This document shows positions 56,291 to 64,000 of a stretch of 64,000 nt of DNA, piece by piece. Under the pieces are notes generated by a model. It did no database searches and was not told where the DNA came from. It worked only from the letters and a program-made list of their open reading frames with translations. Numbering within the stretch: position 1 is the stretch's first letter; each line of letters begins with the position of its first letter. Origin of the DNA: Aldehydirespirator sp965203575 (GTDB lineage Bacteria; Actinomycetota; Acidimicrobiia; Acidimicrobiales; Aldehydirespiratoraceae); assembly GCA_965203575.1 (NCBI GenBank), contig OZ241894.1:2604001-2668000 (forward strand). The letters are read 5' to 3'. A program made the translations under genes and the position numbers.

Positions 56291-57015
56291 CTGAACGCGG
56301 CCAGGTCATGTTCGGTGATACCCGGATCAAGTACCAGGTCGTCCGCAGCCCGAGGCGACGCAAGACGATCGAGGTGACCGTCGATGCGCCCGGCGCCGTC
56401 AGGGTGGCGGCACCGGTCGACACGCCCGCGGAGCAAATTGAGGAGATCGTGCGCCGCCGCGCCGGTTGGATCATCCGGCACGACGGCGCGGCCACCGCGG
56501 GTTCACCGCCTCGACGGTTCGTCAGCGGCGAGTCCCTCCCTTACCTCGGCCGATCGGTGCGCCTCACCGTGCACCCCACCGACGACTCCAAGGTCGCGGT
56601 CAGGTTCCACCACTGGGAGTTCGACGTTGACGTCCCCCGCCCTCTCCAAGGCGATGAACGGCTGGAGAAAGTGCGGTCCGCATTCGAAGCGTGGTACCGC
56701 GACCGCGCCTCGAAGAAGCTCCCGCCGCGCGTCGAGCGGATCGCGAGCCATCTCGGCGTGCAGCCGAAGGCTGTCCTGATCCGCGACCAGCGCCGCCGCT
56801 GGGCTAGCTGCGCCCCGGACGGCACGCTGCGCTTCAACTGGCGCGCTGTCATGGCCCCGCCTGCCCTTCTCGATTACGTGATCGCCCACGAACTCGCGCA
56901 CCTGCGAGTCCGCGGCCACACGCCCGAGTACTGGGCGGTGGTTGCCCAGGCCGTGCCCGACTACCGCATACGCCGCGCCCGCCTCCGGGAGGTCGGCCCG
57001 CTCCTCAACATCTAG
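56287..57015 (+). CDS. YgjP-like metallopeptidase (SprT/DUF45 type)
   Basis: 242 residues; GTG overlaps the hsdR stop (GTGA). Zn motif VIAHELAHLRVRGHTPEYW with the third ligand region downstream, and RDQRRRWASC before it, as in the family. These proteins commonly sit beside hsdR in type I loci; their job is not known. Intact. Confidence 0.9.
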   Translation: MTERGQVMFGDTRIKYQVVRSPRRRKTIEVTVDAPGAVRVAAPVDTPAEQIEEIVRRRAGWIIRHDGAATAGSPPRRFVSGESLPYLGRSVRLTVHPTDDSKVAVRFHHWEFDVDVPRPLQGDERLEKVRSAFEAWYRDRASKKLPPRVERIASHLGVQPKAVLIRDQRRRWASCAPDGTLRFNWRAVMAPPALLDYVIAHELAHLRVRGHTPEYWAVVAQAVPDYRIRRARLREVGPLLNI

Positions 57016-57033
57016 CCCCGGAGCGGCTGAGGG

Positions 57034-58155
57034 TCAGGCTGGGTGGGCGACCTCGGTGAGGGTGGACAGGAAGCGGTCGTTCTGGGCGGGGGTGCCGATG
57101 GTGACCCGGATGCCGATCCCCGAGAACGGGCGGACCACCACGCCCCGCCGCTCCAGGGCAATGCACACCTCGTCGGTGCGGTCGCCCAGGTGCATCCACA
57201 CGAAGTTGGCCTGGGCATCGGGAATGTCCCAGCCGTCGGCGGCCAGCGCGGCCGCCACCCGGCCCCGCTCGACCTTGATTGCGTCGATGTGGGCCTGGCC
57301 CTCCGCCGCGGCATCTTCTCCCAGCGCGGCCAGGGCTGCAGCCTGGGCCAGGCCGTTGACGTTGAACGGGATAAGGCACTTGTCGATGGCCGAGACGACC
57401 TCGGGGTGGGCCATCACGTAGCCCACCCTCAGGCTGGCCAACCCGTAGGCCTTGGAGAACGTCCGGGCCACGGCCACGTTGTCGAAGCGGGGGAGCAGTT
57501 CGGTCACCGGGTCGCCCAGGGCGGGGTCGGCGAACTCCCGGTAGGCCTCGTCCACCAGCACGATCACGTCGTCGGGGATGTTCTCGACCAGCCTCGCCAC
57601 CGCAGCGGTCGACACCGCCGTTCCGGTGGGGTTGTTGGGGGTGGCCAGCAGCACCAGCTTGGTTCGCTCGGTGACGGCGGCCGCCGCGGCGTCGAGGTCG
57701 AAGGCGTGGCCGGCGGTCAGCGGCGACCGCACGAGGGTCCCGCCCATGGTCTGGACCGAGATCGGATAGGCCTCGAAGGAGATCCAGGGCGTGACCGCCT
57801 CGTCGCCGGGGTCGAGGTACGCCGTGGCCAGTTGATAGAGCAGCGCCACCGAGCCCGCGCCCACAGTCACCTGCTCCACCGCCAGATCCAGCCGGTCGGC
57901 CAGGGCCTCGCGCACCGCGGTGGCCCGATGGTCGCAGTAGAGGTTGCCGCCCCGGCAGGCCGCGGCCACCGCCTCGACCACCGCGGCCGGGGGAGGGTAG
58001 GGGTTCTCGTTGGAGGCCAGCTTGATGGCCTCGGCGACGTTGTGCTCCCGCTCGGCCTGCTCGGCGGCCTTGCCCGGCTTGTACGCGGGCAAGGCATCGA
58101 CCGCGGGACGCACCCGCCCGACCGGCGCCGACGGCAGCGTCTGGGGTGAAGTCAC
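57034..58155 (-). CDS. hisC: Histidinol-phosphate aminotransferase
   Basis: 373 residues from GTG 58155. PLP fold: LASNENPYPPPAAVVEAV, PNNPTGTAVS, VLVDEAYREFADP, the Schiff-base Lys in TFSKAYGLASLRVGY. It makes histidinol phosphate in histidine synthesis; some actinobacterial homologues prefer aromatic amino acids. It is a chromosomal housekeeping gene between two defence-like blocks. A scrap of a second hisC 3' end lies at 60821. Confidence 0.92.
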   Translation of the reverse strand: MTSPQTLPSAPVGRVRPAVDALPAYKPGKAAEQAEREHNVAEAIKLASNENPYPPPAAVVEAVAAACRGGNLYCDHRATAVREALADRLDLAVEQVTVGAGSVALLYQLATAYLDPGDEAVTPWISFEAYPISVQTMGGTLVRSPLTAGHAFDLDAAAAAVTERTKLVLLATPNNPTGTAVSTAAVARLVENIPDDVIVLVDEAYREFADPALGDPVTELLPRFDNVAVARTFSKAYGLASLRVGYVMAHPEVVSAIDKCLIPFNVNGLAQAAALAALGEDAAAEGQAHIDAIKVERGRVAAALAADGWDIPDAQANFVWMHLGDRTDEVCIALERRGVVVRPFSGIGIRVTIGTPAQNDRFLSTLTEVAHPA

Positions 58156-58284
58156 CGCAGCAGTCTGCCCTCGTGTGCCCGCAACCGTCGCCCTCCTCCC
58201 CACGTTCCCGCGCAGGCTCCGCAAGTTCCGGAAGGCACCGCCGCAGTGAGCGCCGCCGGGCGCCCCAGATCCTCGCACCGGCGT

Positions 58285-58445
58285 ACCCGACGTCCACGGC
58301 GCCAAGCGCACCGGCGGCCCGCTGGCCGCCACCGGGTCGCTGGAGGCCGGCGGCCCGGCCGCGGCTTCGCGGTGCACGCCTGCGACGTGGAGGTGGACAT
58401 GGAGGCCAGCGTGGTGCGGGTGGTGCGCTGCACCGCCCGGTGCTT
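58285..58445 (+). pseudogene. Decayed fragment of a molybdenum hydroxylase large subunit
   Basis: About 150 nt are closely similar to 48424-48563 of the intact gene (both hold GCCACCGGGTCGCTGGAGGC and GTGGTGCGGGTGGTGCGCT). Translation gives KRTGGPL, then after a small deletion FAVHACDVEVDMEASVVRVV, so the frame is broken. A remnant of a duplicate or horizontally moved copy. Confidence 0.75.
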
Positions 58446-58652
58446 ACGACCGGCGCCCGCATCGGCAACGTCCGAAGCGATGCCACCGACAGGATCTGGG
58501 CAGCACCGACCAGCGTGCTCTGACACCAGCCGGTCCAGGGTCGTGCGGCGGTTGCGGCTGTGGGGGTTGCGTTCGGTGTGGCTGGTTCCGTTACACTAGG
58601 GCGTTGAGTTGCGCCGTGAGCGGTTCGCGGTGTTGTCGATGGGAGGTCAGTC
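58446..58652. other. Upstream region of the third secreted protein gene
   Basis: No gene. A weak promoter is possible (TTGCGT at 58567, TACACT at 58592). GGGAGGT at 58641-58647 is the ribosome site for GTG 58653. Confidence 0.35.
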
Positions 58653-60674
58653 GTGTGCGACAAGTTCGCTGGTTTGGGGTTTGTGCGGCGTTTCGGCGGT
58701 GGGGTTGTCGCGTCCGGGGGGGGGGGGGGCGGTAGCTCTGGTTATGGTGGTGTAGGCGCGGCCTTTGGGGGGTTGCGCGGCGCCCGGGGCGGGGCGCGGG
58801 TTCAGTGGTGTGTGTTGGTGGTTTGGGTCTTGGTGTCGGCGGTGGTGTCCGCGGGCGTCGGCGCGCCTGCGGCGCAGGCCCAGCAGCAGCGTCAGGAGGT
58901 GTTCTGGTCGGCGACGTTGACGGTGGACTTCGACGATGACGGCGCCCGGGCGGGCTGCTCTGACAGTCGGTCCGACATGGACGACTGCTCGTTGGCGTTG
59001 TCTGACACCGTGTTCAGGGTGGGCGTCAAGGAGTACACGGTCACTGACATCATCATGGGCATCGGGGCGAGCAGCGAGGGCGCGATCGGCTTGGACTTCA
59101 AGACGGGCGGCACGGGGTCGGCGGACCCGTTGCCGATCGCCGACCGCTCCGATCCGATCTGGGCGGCTACTCTTGAGGTCGACGGCGAGGGTCTCGCGTT
59201 CGAGAATGACTTGGCGGACTGCTGCTCGATCTTCTGGTCCCGTACGAGTGTCGGCTCCTGGGGCCAAGGCCAGCAGGTGCGGGTGCGGCTCGTCGGCCCG
59301 GCGCAGGCGGCGCCGTATGCGGTGTGGTCGGCGACGCTGACGGTGGGCCACAACAACGCCGGCTCGATCACGGGCTGCGACAACGATGAGGCCGATTTGG
59401 TCGACTGCTCGTCGGCGTTGTCTGATCCGACCTTCGTCTACGCCGGGATCGACACGACCTTCGTATGGTTCTCACACTATCCCAACAGCAACAATTGGTC
59501 GTTCAACTTCAAGGACTACGTGCAGGAGAGCCTGATAGATGATCTCACGCTGCGCATCGACGACAAGAGTTGGCCGCTGAAGCCCGGCAACTACGGCAGT
59601 GTGCAGTCGAACCAGGCTAAAGAGTGGTTCCTGAACTCCGGTAACTCCGGCCTGTCCTGGAGCGTCGGCCAGCAGGTCAAGTTGAGTCTGGTGACCGACA
59701 GTCCCGTCGTGTTGCCGGAGCCGCCGTCGGGGCTCGTGCAGTCCGGCGGCTCCGCGTCGGGGCTGTCGCTGCGGTGGACCGCGCCGGGTGATCCGCCCGC
59801 GGCGGCGGTGACGGGCTATGAGGTCTCCTACCGGCACTCCAGCGCCCCGACCCGCGCCGCGACCGTGGCGGGTGATCCGGCGACGGGCTGGGTCACCAAG
59901 CGGGTGGGGCGCACCACCAGCACCGCGGTGTCGGGCCTCGCTGAGAACAACGCCTACTATGTGCGGGTGCGGGCGCTGAACCGCCACGGTGCCGGGCCGT
60001 GGTCGCGGACGGTGCTCGAGACGGTGGGCGCCGCCCCGGAGCGGGCCGCGGCGCCGTTGCGGCTGTTGAGCGCGAGCCGCACGTCGGTGACGGAGGGGGC
60101 CACGGTGACGGTCACCATCCGCCTGGCCCGCAACGCCGGGTCCGACCTGGCCATTCCTTTGGTCGTGGAGGGCACGGCCGGCGCCGGCGACTACACGCTG
60201 TCGTCCAGCACCATCGCTGTCGCGGCGGGGCAGCGCTCGGGCAGCGTGACGCTCACTGTCGTCGACGACAGCGACGCGGAGGGCGCGGAGTTCCTCTACA
60301 TCACGCCCGACATCAGAACCGCGCGAGGCAACAGCAACACCGCCAACGGGGCCATCAACGAGGTTGTGCCCGACTCCGGCGCCGCCGCGTACCAGGTCGC
60401 GAGCGTGCGGATCGACATCGCGGCGAGCGACCAGCCCCCGGCCGCCGCGCCCACCACGCCCGCCGGGGATCCTCCGCCGGTGGGCTCCACGGTGGGCGGG
60501 GCCGACCCGGGGATCCCCTCGGGCACCCGCTCGACCTACGACACCGACAACAGCGGGGGCATCGACCGCAGCGAACTCGTCAAGGCCGCCCGCAAACTGG
60601 CCGAAGGCGAGATCGACATGGACGAGTACCAGCACGTGGCTGTCTGCGTCCTGCGCCCCGACGACTGCAACTGA
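58653..60674 (+). CDS. Secreted multidomain protein with in-frame G tract, WSATLTV modules, FN3 and Calx-beta
   Basis: 673 residues from GTG 58653 with GGGAGGT upstream. A 14-G tract codes Gly-6 and is in frame here. A signal peptide follows (VLVVWVLVSAVVSAGVGAPA, cleavage after AQA). The mature chain holds up to three WSATLTV-type modules (FWSATLTVDFDDD; IWAATLEVDGE; VWSATLTVGHNNAG) to about residue 350, an FN3 domain (LRWTAPGDPP to NNAYYVRVRAL), a Calx-beta-like domain (SVTEGATVTVTIRLAR to SVTLTVVDDSDAEG), a Pro/Gly linker and an EF-hand-like YDTDNSGGIDRSELVKA. No LPxTG or membrane tail. Likely an extracellular adhesin or matrix protein (inference). Confidence 0.8.
   Translation: MCDKFAGLGFVRRFGGGVVASGGGGGGSSGYGGVGAAFGGLRGARGGARVQWCVLVVWVLVSAVVSAGVGAPAAQAQQQRQEVFWSATLTVDFDDDGARAGCSDSRSDMDDCSLALSDTVFRVGVKEYTVTDIIMGIGASSEGAIGLDFKTGGTGSADPLPIADRSDPIWAATLEVDGEGLAFENDLADCCSIFWSRTSVGSWGQGQQVRVRLVGPAQAAPYAVWSATLTVGHNNAGSITGCDNDEADLVDCSSALSDPTFVYAGIDTTFVWFSHYPNSNNWSFNFKDYVQESLIDDLTLRIDDKSWPLKPGNYGSVQSNQAKEWFLNSGNSGLSWSVGQQVKLSLVTDSPVVLPEPPSGLVQSGGSASGLSLRWTAPGDPPAAAVTGYEVSYRHSSAPTRAATVAGDPATGWVTKRVGRTTSTAVSGLAENNAYYVRVRALNRHGAGPWSRTVLETVGAAPERAAAPLRLLSASRTSVTEGATVTVTIRLARNAGSDLAIPLVVEGTAGAGDYTLSSSTIAVAAGQRSGSVTLTVVDDSDAEGAEFLYITPDIRTARGNSNTANGAINEVVPDSGAAAYQVASVRIDIAASDQPPAAAPTTPAGDPPPVGSTVGGADPGIPSGTRSTYDTDNSGGIDRSELVKAARKLAEGEIDMDEYQHVAVCVLRPDDCN
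58716..58729 (+). repeat. G14 homopolymer, candidate phase-variation tract (in frame)
   Basis: Fourteen G residues inside the leader, ahead of the signal peptide, in the position matching the tracts at 1968 and 6764. The frame is open through it. Confidence 0.82.
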
Positions 60675-60982
60675 CACCACACAGCACCCGGAACCACGAA
60701 GACCCCGGAACCGGGAACCGGCACACCCCGGCACCGGACGCGGCACACGGGCCACCGGACGCAGCGCGCCCGCCACCGGGAAGCCGGCCCGCTGCTGGGC
60801 TAGCCCGTAGCGCTGAGGGTTCAGGCCGGGAGGGCCACCTCGGCGAGTTCCGAGGCGTGACCATCTCGTCGCCGGGGCCGACATGGGCGGTGGCCCGCTG
60901 CAGGCCGCTCCGCGAGTCTCGGAACCGGCCGGTGGCCGTGTCCCCGTGGCAGACTGGGGTCGAGCAACGCAAGGGCGGAGAC
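60675..60982. other. 308-bp spacer of CCGG-rich repeats
   Basis: No gene except the hisC scrap. The first 110 nt are low-complexity repeats of ccggaacc/ccggcacc types. GGCGGAG just before 60983 is the ribosome site of the next gene. Confidence 0.4.
60821..60856 (-). pseudogene. Scrap of a second hisC 3' end
   Basis: The minus strand ends ELAEVALPA and a TGA stop, matching the hisC terminus LTEVAHPA at 57034 over about 36 nt, including sequence around the stop. Short, so chance is not excluded. Confidence 0.45.
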
Positions 60983-63724
60983 ATGGCCATTGTGCGCCAC
61001 CAGGCTGACAACTGGCGCCGCGAGGTGCCCGGCGTGCGCTGGTTCAAGGCCGATCTGCGCACGCACACCATCGACGACGCGCCCGGAGGCCGTGTGAGTC
61101 TGCCGGACGGCGTTGCTGCGCCGCCGGAGTCGGAAGAAGAACTGTCGGCGTACGCGCGCCGGTTCCTGGAGGCCGCTATCGCCCACGGCGTGCAGGTGCT
61201 CGGCGTGGCGCCGCATCGACCGCGTGTCGCCGACTCCGGCGAACTGAGCGCCGCATGGCAGATCGTGGAGGAATGGGACAGCGGCGCCGACGCGCAGGGC
61301 GTTCCCTACCGCGAGAAGATCTTTGCCGTCTTTCCCGGGTTCAGGCCGTCGTTGCATGATGGTCGGGGAGCGCTGCGCCTGACCTTCCTCTTCGATCCGG
61401 CGATCGGCCGCGATCGCTACCTGGGGCTCTACGACCTGATCATGAAGGGCAAGTCTCCGTGGAGCGGCGACCAGCCCGCGGTGACCGACCTGGACCACGC
61501 CGAAGCCTTCGAAGTTCTGCGAGCCGGCCGGGCCGATGACCAGCACGCCGGAGGAACTACGGCGTGGGACTATCTGGCGCTCGCTCCCGACGTCTTCAGC
61601 GAGACAGGGCTCTTCGGAACCCCCGCAGAACAGTTCGACCGAGACGATTTCGACACAAGCTCGCTCGGCGGTCTCGAACTCCCGGGCGACCTTCTCCCAA
61701 CGGATGTCTTCCAAGCCAAGCCGTGGGTCCGCGAGTTCGTGACAGGTAACCGCCTGACGTTCTTCCACAGCAGCGCCGCGGACGCGGTCCAAGACATCGG
61801 AGCGCGCCACGTCTGGGTCAAGATGGCCAGCCCGACCATCGAAGCGCTGCGTCAGGCGTTCGTCGCATTCGAGACCCGCGTGCGCTGTGGTCACGAAATC
61901 GGGCCTGACGGCGAGATCGCAGATCTCGACGATCCACCCGACGCGGCCCGCCACCAGCGCCCGTGGCTTCGTTCGGTGACCGTGACGGGAAAGGCCTCCT
62001 TCTTTGGGGTCGCCGACGGCAGCGATGCGCCCACCACCTTCGAGTTCAGCCCCGACCTCACTTGCGTGATCGGCGGCAGCATGACCGGCAAGAGCACCCT
62101 CCTCGACGGTCTGCGGGTGCGCGTCGGTGCTCCCCTGCCGCACGATGAGCGGGCGCGCGCGGAGGTCACCCAGCGCGCTCAGGCGCGGCTGCTCGCGGGC
62201 TCGGCCTCGGTTGAGTTGGACTGTCCCGGCCGTGACCCCACCGCGTCGGAGCACGAACAGTGGCCGGCGATCTTCTACACCCAGGGCGAGCTGCAACGCC
62301 TGGCGCGGGAGCCCGACGCAGTCGAGGACGTGTTGGCTCGCCTGGACGTATCGGAGTCGGCAGCAATCGAGGAGCGCAGGAGCCGGCTCGCGGAACTCGA
62401 CGGAGAACTCCGCCGCACCGCGGCACGCCTCACGGAACTCGAAGCCGGCGTTGCTGACGCCGAGCAGGCTCTCGCCCGGAGCACGCAGGCAGTCGACGAA
62501 CTCGCGGCATTCGCCGACGCCGGGGTCGACGAGCTCAACCGCGCCTCGGGAGCCGCGACAACCTGGAGCAGCCACGCCGATGAGGTGACTGCGGTCGCGG
62601 ACCGGGCGGCCGATCTGCTGGACAGGGTCGAGGCCCTGCAGATGTCACCGGCCGGCGACGACGCAGATGCGCCCGAAGCACGGATGCAACGCAAGTGGGA
62701 ACCGGTCCTCGCCGCGGCTCGAAGTCTGACCACTGTGCTCGCCGACGCGACCGGCGCCGCGAGGGCCGTCAGCGAAGACCAGGAGCAGCGCCGCGACAAA
62801 CTGCGCGAGCAGGTGGACCGGAACCTAGCCGAGCGCGGGTTCGACGGCTCGAGAATCAACGAGCTCCAGGCTCTCAATGCCCAAGCGGCGCTGCGCGACA
62901 GCTACGTGGCGAACCTCGACTCCGCTCGCGTCGGGTTTCAAGGACTGCGGGAGACATTCGAGCGTTCGCTGGCTGAGCGGCGGGATCTGGTCGCGGAGCA
63001 GCGCGAGGCGTTCGACCGGGTCCTCGACACGATCGAACGGCAGTTCGGCGGACGCATCGCGGCGCGCCGGATCGACGACGGCCTGTCGCAGAACCTGGAG
63101 CGGTTCCTCGTCGGCCTGGGCCAGAGAGGGATCACGCGTTGGTGGAACGACAGCGGGAGCACGGAGAGTCCCTCGCCAGATCGGTTGCTGGAGATGCTGG
63201 AGGATGACAGCTTGGAGTCTGTTGGCATGAGCGATGCGGTGCAGGAGACATTCCGTGCGCAGATGGCCTCCGCCCGGCGTCGCGATCTGGCCGCGGTGCG
63301 GTGCCCGGACCAGTACGTACTCGAGTTCCGGCCCGGTGGCGACGACTACCGCCCACTGGACGAGCTCTCCGGGGGGCAGCGTGTCAACCTTCTCCTGTCG
63401 CTGCTGCTGGAGGCCTCGGATGAGCGGCCTCTGATCATCGACCAGCCCGAGGACGAACTCGACAACCGGTTCCTGTTCGAGACGCTGCTGCCGGCGCTGG
63501 GACGCCTCAAGGGCCGGCGTCAGGTGATTTTGGCCACCCACAACGCCAACATCGTGGTCAACGGCGACGCCGATCAGGTCATCCAGCTCGAGGCCTCCGC
63601 GAGTCGTGGACACGTCGCCGCCTCCGGCGCGATAGAGGACGCGGCCGTGCGAGACGCGATCGTGCGAACCGTGGACGGCGGCGACGAGGCGTTCCGTCTC
63701 CGCCGCATCAAGTACGGCTTCTGA
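60983..63724 (+). CDS. TrlF-type protein: PHP-like domain plus SMC/ABC ATPase
   Basis: 913 residues from ATG 60983. An N-terminal PHP-like metal motif (WFKADLRTHTIDDA; later GVAPHRP) leads to an ABC/SMC ATPase: Walker A IGGSMTGKSTLLDGL near residue 360, coiled coil about 450-700, signature ELSGGQRVNLLLSLLLEA, Walker B PLIIDQPEDELDN and H-loop ATHNANI. NCBI names such proteins TrlF family; they resemble RloC/PrrC-like translation-targeting defence nucleases in layout. With the AlbA_2 gene 8 nt behind, this is a candidate two-gene defence unit. Function inferred from architecture only. Confidence 0.85.
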   Translation: MAIVRHQADNWRREVPGVRWFKADLRTHTIDDAPGGRVSLPDGVAAPPESEEELSAYARRFLEAAIAHGVQVLGVAPHRPRVADSGELSAAWQIVEEWDSGADAQGVPYREKIFAVFPGFRPSLHDGRGALRLTFLFDPAIGRDRYLGLYDLIMKGKSPWSGDQPAVTDLDHAEAFEVLRAGRADDQHAGGTTAWDYLALAPDVFSETGLFGTPAEQFDRDDFDTSSLGGLELPGDLLPTDVFQAKPWVREFVTGNRLTFFHSSAADAVQDIGARHVWVKMASPTIEALRQAFVAFETRVRCGHEIGPDGEIADLDDPPDAARHQRPWLRSVTVTGKASFFGVADGSDAPTTFEFSPDLTCVIGGSMTGKSTLLDGLRVRVGAPLPHDERARAEVTQRAQARLLAGSASVELDCPGRDPTASEHEQWPAIFYTQGELQRLAREPDAVEDVLARLDVSESAAIEERRSRLAELDGELRRTAARLTELEAGVADAEQALARSTQAVDELAAFADAGVDELNRASGAATTWSSHADEVTAVADRAADLLDRVEALQMSPAGDDADAPEARMQRKWEPVLAAARSLTTVLADATGAARAVSEDQEQRRDKLREQVDRNLAERGFDGSRINELQALNAQAALRDSYVANLDSARVGFQGLRETFERSLAERRDLVAEQREAFDRVLDTIERQFGGRIAARRIDDGLSQNLERFLVGLGQRGITRWWNDSGSTESPSPDRLLEMLEDDSLESVGMSDAVQETFRAQMASARRRDLAAVRCPDQYVLEFRPGGDDYRPLDELSGGQRVNLLLSLLLEASDERPLIIDQPEDELDNRFLFETLLPALGRLKGRRQVILATHNANIVVNGDADQVIQLEASASRGHVAASGAIEDAAVRDAIVRTVDGGDEAFRLRRIKYGF

Positions 63725-63732
63725 GCGCGGTC

Positions 63733-64000
63733 ATGGAGTGGACCGAGGTCCTCAATCGGGTCGCCGCCGGGGAGGACGAGCGCACCGAGTTCAAGCGCCA
63801 CTTCAGGGACCGCTCCGCAGCCGGCAGGACGATCTGCGCGTTCGCCAACACCGAGGGCGGGCTGCTGGTGCTGGGGATCAGCGACAGCCAGGAGATCGTC
63901 GGCGTCGCAGAGGGCAGCGCGCAGGTGCAGGAGCGGCTCACATCGTTCTTGCAGTCCGGGTGCAGTTCGCCGGTCAGCGCCCGCCTCGGCCGTCACGAAG
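63733..64000 (+). CDS. AlbA_2 (Schlafen-type) domain protein, C-terminus beyond window
   Basis: 89 residues to the edge from ATG 63733. EDERTEFKRHFRDRSAAGRT then ICAFANTEGGLLVLGISDS is the AlbA_2/Schlafen core (nucleic-acid binding, with possible RNase activity in relatives). Its start follows the TrlF stop by 8 nt, so the two are probably co-transcribed. What follows (HTH or helicase) is not visible. Confidence 0.85.
   Translation, partial: MEWTEVLNRVAAGEDERTEFKRHFRDRSAAGRTICAFANTEGGLLVLGISDSQEIVGVAEGSAQVQERLTSFLQSGCSSPVSARLGRHE

Noticed and set aside
59999..60982. N-terminal extension of the TrlF gene to 59999
   Set aside because: That part is an out-of-frame read of the secreted protein gene; the family start and ribosome site are at 60983.

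Overview
The window is GC-rich DNA (roughly two-thirds G+C by eye) with dense gene packing, many GTG starts and stop-start overlaps such as ATGA and GTGA. Gene content (flavin-dependent methylamine demethylase with Etf, folate C1 enzymes, Mo-hydroxylase, MpaB/Lcp-type oxygenase, group II truncated globin, RmuC, MNT/HEPN and HicAB modules) fits an actinobacterium. An Acidimicrobiia-like lineage, perhaps host- or sponge-associated, is my best guess; this is inference from gene content, not from a marker gene. No rRNA, tRNA or CRISPR array was seen.

Layout. 1-1.5 kb: divergent 2-hydroxyacid dehydrogenase (cut by the edge) and FolD. 1.7-7.8 kb: two related cassettes with inverted-repeat ends (1681-3989 and 6359-7812). 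Each carries a secreted His-rich protein gene with a long G tract between its start codon and signal peptide; an Uma2 nuclease gene, a class II aldolase and rmuC are also here. 7.8-10.9 kb: Fic protein and a DUF4143 ATPase. 11-19 kb: one-carbon block (MTHFR-like, Fhs, dimethylglycine/sarcosine dehydrogenase-like, EtfBA, IclR regulator). 19-27.2 kb: ProS, BKACE, then a formate dehydrogenase with an in-frame UGA (selenocysteine) and a split catalytic subunit, and a hydratase. 27.4-45.2 kb: catabolic and hypothetical genes (lactate oxidase-like, dienelactone hydrolase, an ATP-grasp/alpha-E/transglutaminase trio, MBL, MFS, esterase, soluble reductive-dehalogenase-like protein, D-aminoacylase-like, globin, MpaB, macro domain, sterol-desaturase-like). 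45.3-49.2 kb: three-subunit molybdenum hydroxylase with a MoaD-like protein. 49.3-57 kb: decaying type I restriction locus interrupted by HicA, three HicB-like genes and an MNT/HEPN pair, followed by a YgjP-type peptidase. 57-60.9 kb: hisC, a decayed Mo-hydroxylase fragment, a third G-tract secreted protein and a hisC 3' scrap. 61-64 kb: TrlF-type PHP/ABC ATPase followed by an AlbA_2 protein cut by the edge.

How it fits together. The demethylase would pass methyl-derived C1 units to tetrahydrofolate and electrons to EtfBA. FolD and Fhs can convert the C1-folate to formate with ATP yield, and the formate dehydrogenase would oxidise formate to CO2 with NAD reduction. Matching tandem palindromes (GTTCCG-N5-CGGAAC type) lie in both divergent promoters (hydroxyacid dehydrogenase/folD and fhs/demethylase), so the local IclR protein is the natural candidate regulator.

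The most interesting unexplained structure is the family of three secreted-protein genes (starts 1841, 6674, 58653). Each has a good ribosome binding site and an 11-14 nt G run placed so that slippage would switch the signal peptide and mature protein in or out of frame; two are out of frame in this sequence and one is in frame.
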